In this document: positions 61,935-64,000 of the stretch, in pieces
How the letters are laid out: each line of letters starts with the position of its first letter
Position numbering within the stretch: the first letter of the stretch is position 1
NCBI GenBank assembly: GCA_900315595.1
Contig: OMZQ01000003.1
Span: 1-64,000 of the forward strand
Source of the DNA: an uncultured Eubacteriales bacterium
GTDB lineage: Bacteria; Bacillota; Clostridia; Oscillospirales; Oscillospiraceae
Length of the DNA: 64,000 nucleotides
Direction of reading: 5' to 3'
Notes under the pieces: generated by a model
Told to the model about the DNA's origin: nothing
Databases searched by the model: none
What the model saw: only the letters and a program-made list of their open reading frames with translations
Position numbers and translations under genes: made by a program

Positions 61935-62489
61935 TCAGAGGGAGTAGACCACGGCCCCGAGCACGGCGGCAATGCAGATCAGCGTGATGGGAGAGAGCTT
62001 CCGATGCATGAGCGGCTTCCAGCCGAAATTGACCGCCAGCAGGACCGCCGCAAGCCCGGCGGCGCGGAGGTCAAAGCCCCCGGCGGGTGCGGCGTTTTCA
62101 TAGAGCATCCACGCCCCGGTGGCAAGGATGATGCCCGTCACGCAGGCCTCCAGCCCGCTCAGGGTCGCCCGGACGGCGCGTCGCTCCAGCACGTTTTTCA
62201 GGACCGCCATGACGAGCAGGATGACGCAGAAGGCAGGGGTCACAACGGCAAGGGTCGCCAGGGCAGCCCCAAGTACGCCGCCTCGCGTGCTTCCGATATA
62301 GGTCGCAAGGTTTACCATAATCGGGCCGGGGGTACTCTCGCTGACGGCGATCATATCCGAAAGAGCGGCGTCGTCCAGCCAGCCGTAGGACAGCACGACC
62401 TCACGGATCAGCGGAATCGCCCCATAGGCCCCGCCGAAGGAAAAGAGGCCGACCTTGAGGAAGCCCCAAAAAAGCTCCAGATAGATCAT
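61935..62489 (-). CDS. Chromate transporter half, ChrA-like (second)
   Basis: A 184-aa membrane protein with about six helices. The CHR motif FSFGGAYGAIPLI (near 17) and STPGPIMVNLATYIG (near 51) are clear. Short ChrA halves occur as pairs that form antiparallel dimers. The start overlaps the first half by 4 bp (ATGA). Whether chromate or another anion (such as sulfate) is the natural substrate is not known. Confidence 0.88.
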   Translation of the reverse strand: MIYLELFWGFLKVGLFSFGGAYGAIPLIREVVLSYGWLDDAALSDMIAVSESTPGPIMVNLATYIGSTRGGVLGAALATLAVVTPAFCVILLVMAVLKNVLERRAVRATLSGLEACVTGIILATGAWMLYENAAPAGGFDLRAAGLAAVLLAVNFGWKPLMHRKLSPITLICIAAVLGAVVYSL

Positions 62490-63058
62490 TTGCCTTTCTC
62501 CTTTCCTGCAATCAGGCTTGCGGTCAGGCTGATTGCGCCGGCAGCCGCAAGCAGGGTGATCGTGGAGACGGGCAGGGAGAAGAAATTGATGGCGAGCATG
62601 CTGAGTCCTGCCGCAACGATCAAGGCCAGGGACAGCGGCTTCTTCCCGGTGCGGCGGAGCATCCGAACCCCGGCGCTCAGGATGAGGATCGAGACCGCGA
62701 TCCGGATGCCGCGGAAGGCCCGCGCCACGAGCGGGATCTCAAAGACCCGCCCCAGGAACAAAGACAGGGCCAGGATGATCAGAAACGAGGGCAGGACGAC
62801 GCCGAAGGTCGCGGCAAAGGCGCCGGGGACGCCCCGGCTCTTGTTGCCGACGAAGGTGGCGCAGTTGATCGCCACCGGGCCGGGCGTGGATTCCGCGATC
62901 ACGACGACGCGGGCGAGCTCCTCGGCGGTGATCCATCCTCTGCGATCCACGCAGACGTCCTCGATCAGCGGGATCATGGCGTAGCCGCCGCCAAAGGTGA
63001 ACAGTCCGATTTGGAAGAAGGAGGAAAAGAGCGTCCAAAGACTTGGTTTCTTGTTCAT
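62486..63058 (-). CDS. Chromate transporter half, ChrA-like (first)
   Basis: A 190-aa membrane protein. The CHR motif FTFGGGYAMIPLIEDV (near 18) and AESTPGPVAINCATFVG (near 57) match ChrA. The start at 63058 is preferred; an ATG 6 nt upstream (63064) is also possible. It forms a two-gene unit with the next half and is followed on the minus strand by it. Confidence 0.88.
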   Translation of the reverse strand: MNKKPSLWTLFSSFFQIGLFTFGGGYAMIPLIEDVCVDRRGWITAEELARVVVIAESTPGPVAINCATFVGNKSRGVPGAFAATFGVVLPSFLIILALSLFLGRVFEIPLVARAFRGIRIAVSILILSAGVRMLRRTGKKPLSLALIVAAGLSMLAINFFSLPVSTITLLAAAGAISLTASLIAGKEKGK

Positions 63059-63151
63059 AGGCATTCTCTCACGTTTCGCATTCGGGCAGAAGAAGCGGAG
63101 AGGCGATCTTGTCAACCGTCTCTCCGTTCGTCTCCCGGGCGGGCGTATTTC

Positions 63152-63889
63152 TTAATCGCGGTCCCAGTTGTGCCAGACGTTCTGCACGTCGTCGTCGTCT
63201 TCCATCGCGTCAAGCAGCTTTTCCATGTTCTTGACGTCCTCTTCGTTTTCGAGCTTCTTGTATTCGCTGGGAACCTGCTCGATCTGGGCGGAAACGAACT
63301 GATAGCCCTTGGCAGTCAGCGCATCGGCCACGGTGTTGAAGTCGTCGGGATCGGTATAAACGGTGAAGACTTCGTCCTCGGCCTCAAAGTCGGCGGCGCC
63401 GGCGTCGAGCGCGTCCATCATGACGTTGTCCTCTTCCAGCTCCTCATCCTCGTTGTCGATGACGAGAACGCCCTTGCGGGTGAAGTTCCAGGCCACGCAG
63501 CCGGAAGCGCCCATATTGCCGCCGTACTTGTCAAAGTGGTGGCGGACGTTGCCCGCGGTACGGTTGCGGGAATCGGTCATCGTCTCAACGATCACGGCCA
63601 CGCCGCTGGGGCCGTAGCCCTCGTAGGTGATGGATTCGTAGTTGTCGCCCTGGCCTGCGCCGGCAGCCCGCTCCAGCACGCGCTTGATGTTGTCGTTCGG
63701 CATGTTGGCAGCCTTGGCCTTGGTGATGATGGTGGCAAGGCGGGAGTTGTTGTTGGGATCGGTGGAACCGCCGCCTTCCTTGACGGCAACGATCATTTCC
63801 TTGGCGATCTTGGTGAACGCGGCTGCACGCTTGGCGTCCTGCGCGCCCTTGGTCTTTTGAATGTTATGCCACTTGGAATGTCCGGACAT
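63152..63889 (-). CDS. YebC/PmpR family protein
   Basis: A 245-aa protein of normal family length. It starts SGHSKWHNIQKTKGAQDAKR and includes YEGYGPSGVAVIVETMTDSRNRTAGNVRH, the YebC hallmark. The family was annotated as transcriptional regulators, and part of it is now linked to translation of difficult (proline-rich) sequences. The start at 63889 follows GAAGGGATG context. It is monocistronic as far as visible. Confidence 0.93.
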   Translation of the reverse strand: MSGHSKWHNIQKTKGAQDAKRAAAFTKIAKEMIVAVKEGGGSTDPNNNSRLATIITKAKAANMPNDNIKRVLERAAGAGQGDNYESITYEGYGPSGVAVIVETMTDSRNRTAGNVRHHFDKYGGNMGASGCVAWNFTRKGVLVIDNEDEELEEDNVMMDALDAGAADFEAEDEVFTVYTDPDDFNTVADALTAKGYQFVSAQIEQVPSEYKKLENEEDVKNMEKLLDAMEDDDDVQNVWHNWDRD

Positions 63890-63973
63890 GTATAATTCAT
63901 CCCTTCTGTTTTGGTTCTAACTTTTGTATTTTAGCATAGGGTGAACGGTTTTTCAACCATTTTTTCAGAAATT

Positions 63974-64000
63974 TCAGAGATAGCGGATGCAGTCGCCATG
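63974..64000 (-). CDS. C-terminal end of a gene cut by the window
   Basis: On the minus strand the last bases read HGDCIRYL and then TGA (63976-63974). This looks like the tail of a gene transcribed toward yebC, but only eight codons are visible and another frame is also open. Confidence 0.3.
   Translation of the reverse strand, partial: HGDCIRYL

Overview
The window reads as chromosomal DNA of a GC-rich anaerobic Clostridia member, most likely Oscillospiraceae-like (inference). Support comes from families typical of that group (DUF4364, DUF4317, DUF421/DUF4363, LytTR/GHKL signalling with FtsX-type ABC transporters, HydE/HydF, long-form HPF, YebC) and from Gram-positive style promoters and Shine-Dalgarno sites. 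No replication origin, rRNA, prophage or intact insertion sequence was seen.

Layout. 1-12 kb: an MFS transporter (5' cut by the window), DegV, a zinc-ribbon gene leading a CapE/CapF/CapG operon for UDP-N-acetyl-L-fucosamine, a membrane-anchored tyrosine phosphatase, DUF4364, HPF, DUF3137 and a carboxylesterase. 12-16 kb: a DnaQ-like exonuclease and a five-gene minus-strand operon for a flavin/iron-sulfur amine or amino-acid dehydrogenase. 16-25.7 kb: a YtrA-type regulator with its ABC transporter, an M20 amidohydrolase, DUF3885, an endolysin-like amidase, HtrA, carbamate kinase and tRNA-Ala(CGC).

25.8-34.4 kb: a type I-C CRISPR-Cas locus on the minus strand, visibly more AT-rich than its flanks. 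cas3, cas5c, cas8c and cas7 look intact. cas4 is frameshifted, and cas1 and cas2 have collapsed into one 75-codon in-frame chimera. The array has 24 repeats, with scattered repeat mutations, a duplicated spacer and a 12-nt spacer remnant, as expected of an array that no longer acquires spacers. Divergent from cas3, a small transcript carries a degenerate CRISPR repeat followed by a guide that matches, next to a TTC PAM, a site beside the cas promoter: a probable Cascade-guided autorepressor.

35-44.4 kb: DUF4256, a LytTR/GHKL two-component system divergent from a three-gene ABC exporter, a sugar-isomerase remnant, a RhaD-type aldolase and an NhaC antiporter. 44.4-53.7 kb: a minus-strand cluster of nine genes. 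It encodes a TM1266-type regulator, a FecCD permease, an ABC ATPase fused to a second TM1266-like domain, HydE, a NifH-like reductase, two NifD/K-like proteins, a metal/siderophore/corrinoid-type binding lipoprotein and HydF. It starts from a consensus promoter followed by a textbook terminator in the leader. No hydrogenase, HydG or nif assembly gene is present, so this looks like an uncharacterised nitrogenase-like metalloenzyme system. 53.8-64 kb: DUF4317, an ECF sigma factor with a large membrane protein, a dCMP deaminase-like enzyme, DUF4363/DUF421, a cytidylate-kinase-like protein, an unlisted 52-aa small ORF, a uracil permease with an attenuator-like leader, a split chromate transporter, YebC, and the last codons of a gene cut by the window end.
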